Part shown: in pieces, positions 13,318 to 14,846 of the stretch
Numbering within the stretch: the stretch's first letter is position 1
Layout: every line of letters starts with the position of its first letter
Source: Dehalococcoidia bacterium
GTDB lineage: Bacteria > Chloroflexota > Dehalococcoidia > UBA6926
DNA: 14,846 nucleotides
Reading direction: 5' to 3'
NCBI GenBank assembly: GCA_030754805.1
Contig: JASLZO010000010.1
Location: forward strand, 1-14,846
Notes under the pieces: generated by a model
The model's input: only the letters and a program-made list of their open reading frames with translations
The model's database searches: none
Told to the model about the DNA's origin: nothing
Made by a program: the position numbers and the translations under genes

Positions 13318-14790
13318 ATGAGAACAGCCGGGCGGAATCTTTCGCCGAACCAGGTGCTGGGGCTCGTATGCGCCGGCGTGTTCTTCGCCTCGCTGGATCA
13401 AACGGTGGTGGTGACCGCGCTGCCCGCCATGATGCTCGATCTGGAGATCAGCATCTCGCGGATCGATGAAGCTGCCTGGGTCATCACGGGCTACCTGCTG
13501 GGATTCACCGCGGCGGTACCTCTGAGCGGGCGCGCTGGAGACATCTACGGACACCGACGGGTCTACCAGGTTGGGTTGCTGGTCATCGCGATGGCCTCGA
13601 TCGTCGTGGCGATGTCTTCCGGGTTGGGCTGGATCGTCGGAGCTCGGGTCGCCCAGGCGATGGGCGGAGGGGCACTGGTGGCTTCGGCGATCGCTCTGGC
13701 GAGCAACCGGGCATCAGCATCGCGTCGAGCGCTCGTGTTGGGGGTGGTCGGCGCGTCGGCCGAGATCGGGAGCGTGTTGGGCCCTCTCTACGGTGGGGCG
13801 ATCATCGAGCTTGCGAACTGGCGGTGGGTTTTCTGGCTGAACATCCCGCAGAGCGCGTTCCTCCTGGTCGGACTCGCGATGGTGCGTGAGGCACCGAGAC
13901 CGTCGATCCGTTTGGACCTGGGCGGTGGATTGCTCCTTGGAGCGGTGTTGGCGCTGACGACGTTCGCGCTGACCCAACGGGAGATTTTTCGGGCTGCTTC
14001 GATCGGGCCCTACCTGATTCTGGGCCTCGGAATCGGACTGTTCGTGGCGTTGGTGGTCGTCGAGCGTCGCGTGCGGGACCCGCTATTCAACAGCGCGTTA
14101 TTCATCACGCGCCCGTTCCTGGCTGCGTTCTCCATCCAACTGCTCGTTGGCGCCGGATTGATCGTGGCGCTGGTGACGGTGCCGTTGATGAGCGACACGG
14201 TGCTGGGGCAGACGCCGTTCGGGGGAGCGATGCGGCTGATGCGGTTCACGGGCGCGATGCCGTTCGGCGCCGTGGCTGGAGGATACCTGACCAGATACGC
14301 GGGTCCGAAGCTCCCGACGATGGTGGGGCTCGTGCTGGCCGCGGTGGGGTTCGTGCTGATGAGCCAGTGGGATACGAGTATCCGCGACCCGGCGTTAAGC
14401 GTGCACCTGGCGGTTGGAGGGTTCGGGTTCGGACTGCTCATCTCCCCTATCTTGGTGGCGGCGGTGAATGCGGGTGGCGGGGCGTACCGAGGAACGGCAG
14501 CGGCGCTCGTCACGGTGGCGCGAATGCTAGGGATGACGCTGGGGTTGGCGGCGCTGAGCGGGTGGGGGATCGGCTATTTCGAGTTGTTAACAACGGATCT
14601 GAGGTTGCCGATACCAGGGATCGAACTTCCGATGGGCACGGAAGCGCTGACGGCGGCCCAGTATCAACAAGGGGTCACGGACGCCTCGCTGGCAGTGTTT
14701 TCGCGATTCTTTATCTTTGGGGCTGTTGTGAGCGTGGCGGCATTGGCGCCCGCGCTCTGGTTGGGCAGGCACGACCCCGAAGCCATGTGA
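13318..14790 (+). CDS. MFS transporter, DHA2 (14-TMS drug/lipid exporter) type
   Basis: 490-residue inner-membrane transporter rich in hydrophobic helices, of the length usual for 14-segment DHA2 proteins. Motifs: LDQTVVVTALPAMM in segment 1 (about 26-39, family motif D1), motif A GRAGDIYGHRRVY between segments 2 and 3, motif C GSVLGPLYGGAI in segment 5 (antiporter signature), and NWRWVFWLNIP just after it. ATG 13318 is chosen since RNLSPNQVLGL leads straight into segment 1; no clear Shine-Dalgarno is seen and the frame is open to 13237, inside the lipoprotein gene. It lies 46 nt after the lipoprotein gene, so the two are probably one transcript. By analogy with P55 (Rv1410c) it may export envelope lipid handed to the lipoprotein; a plain multidrug exporter is the alternative. 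The 56 bases after it show no terminator or gene. Confidence 0.9.
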   Translation: MRTAGRNLSPNQVLGLVCAGVFFASLDQTVVVTALPAMMLDLEISISRIDEAAWVITGYLLGFTAAVPLSGRAGDIYGHRRVYQVGLLVIAMASIVVAMSSGLGWIVGARVAQAMGGGALVASAIALASNRASASRRALVLGVVGASAEIGSVLGPLYGGAIIELANWRWVFWLNIPQSAFLLVGLAMVREAPRPSIRLDLGGGLLLGAVLALTTFALTQREIFRAASIGPYLILGLGIGLFVALVVVERRVRDPLFNSALFITRPFLAAFSIQLLVGAGLIVALVTVPLMSDTVLGQTPFGGAMRLMRFTGAMPFGAVAGGYLTRYAGPKLPTMVGLVLAAVGFVLMSQWDTSIRDPALSVHLAVGGFGFGLLISPILVAAVNAGGGAYRGTAAALVTVARMLGMTLGLAALSGWGIGYFELLTTDLRLPIPGIELPMGTEALTAAQYQQGVTDASLAVFSRFFIFGAVVSVAALAPALWLGRHDPEAM

Positions 14791-14846
14791 TTCCTTCCGG
14801 TGGCCTGCCCCATGGTGCTGGCAATCTGGGAATCAAGCTTCTGAGC

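Noticed and set aside
1..14846. CRISPR array, tRNA, rRNA or insertion sequence
   Set aside because: No regularly spaced repeats, no tRNA-like T-loop/CCA pattern, no transposase or integrase motif and no terminal repeats flanking a gene were found by eye.

Overview
The window is GC-rich, densely coded bacterial DNA. Its gene set and protein style suggest a free-living member of Chloroflexota, perhaps of the SAR202/Dehalococcoidia type: a CBS-less GuaB3, a fused tandem CaiB/BaiF CoA-transferase, a Gct/IpdAB-like CoA-transferase pair and NosFY-like ABC pairs. That assignment is inference from family content; there is no rRNA or tRNA to anchor it. I see no CRISPR array, insertion sequence, integrase, tRNA or replication origin.

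Left block (1-2632, + strand): the 3' part of a sirtuin deacylase cut by the window edge, a DUF1015 protein, and the transcript-cleavage factor GreA. Each is separated by a short gap, and two of the gaps hold strong hairpins. Next comes a candidate promoter and an 803-residue tandem CaiB/BaiF CoA-transferase (2858-5269, +). It ends at a near-ideal bidirectional terminator (5281-5316) shared with the convergent guaB3.

Middle block (5338-8416, - strand): an alpha/beta class I CoA-transferase-like pair (8416 to 6795) followed by guaB3. The alpha gene is interrupted by one in-frame TGA, while everything on both sides is well conserved. A 7-bp hairpin with a GGC loop starts 16 nt downstream of the TGA, in the geometry expected of a bacterial SECIS element, so selenocysteine recoding must be weighed against a nonsense mutation or sequencing error. 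The beta subunit appears to lack the usual catalytic Glu, as in IpdAB-type hydrolases. The 314-bp gap before guaB3 carries a perfect 22-bp-arm palindrome and a second terminator-like hairpin.

Right block (8867-14790, + strand): two ATPase/permease ABC pairs in one tightly packed operon (two GTGA start/stop overlaps, then a 2-nt gap). They are followed by a lipoprotein resembling the LppX/LprAFG fold and a DHA2-type MFS transporter. A lipoprotein of this family directly next to an MFS exporter mirrors the mycobacterial lprG-Rv1410c (P55) operon, which exports cell-envelope lipids. This is the most coherent candidate for an undescribed system here: a six-gene envelope transport locus outside Actinobacteria.
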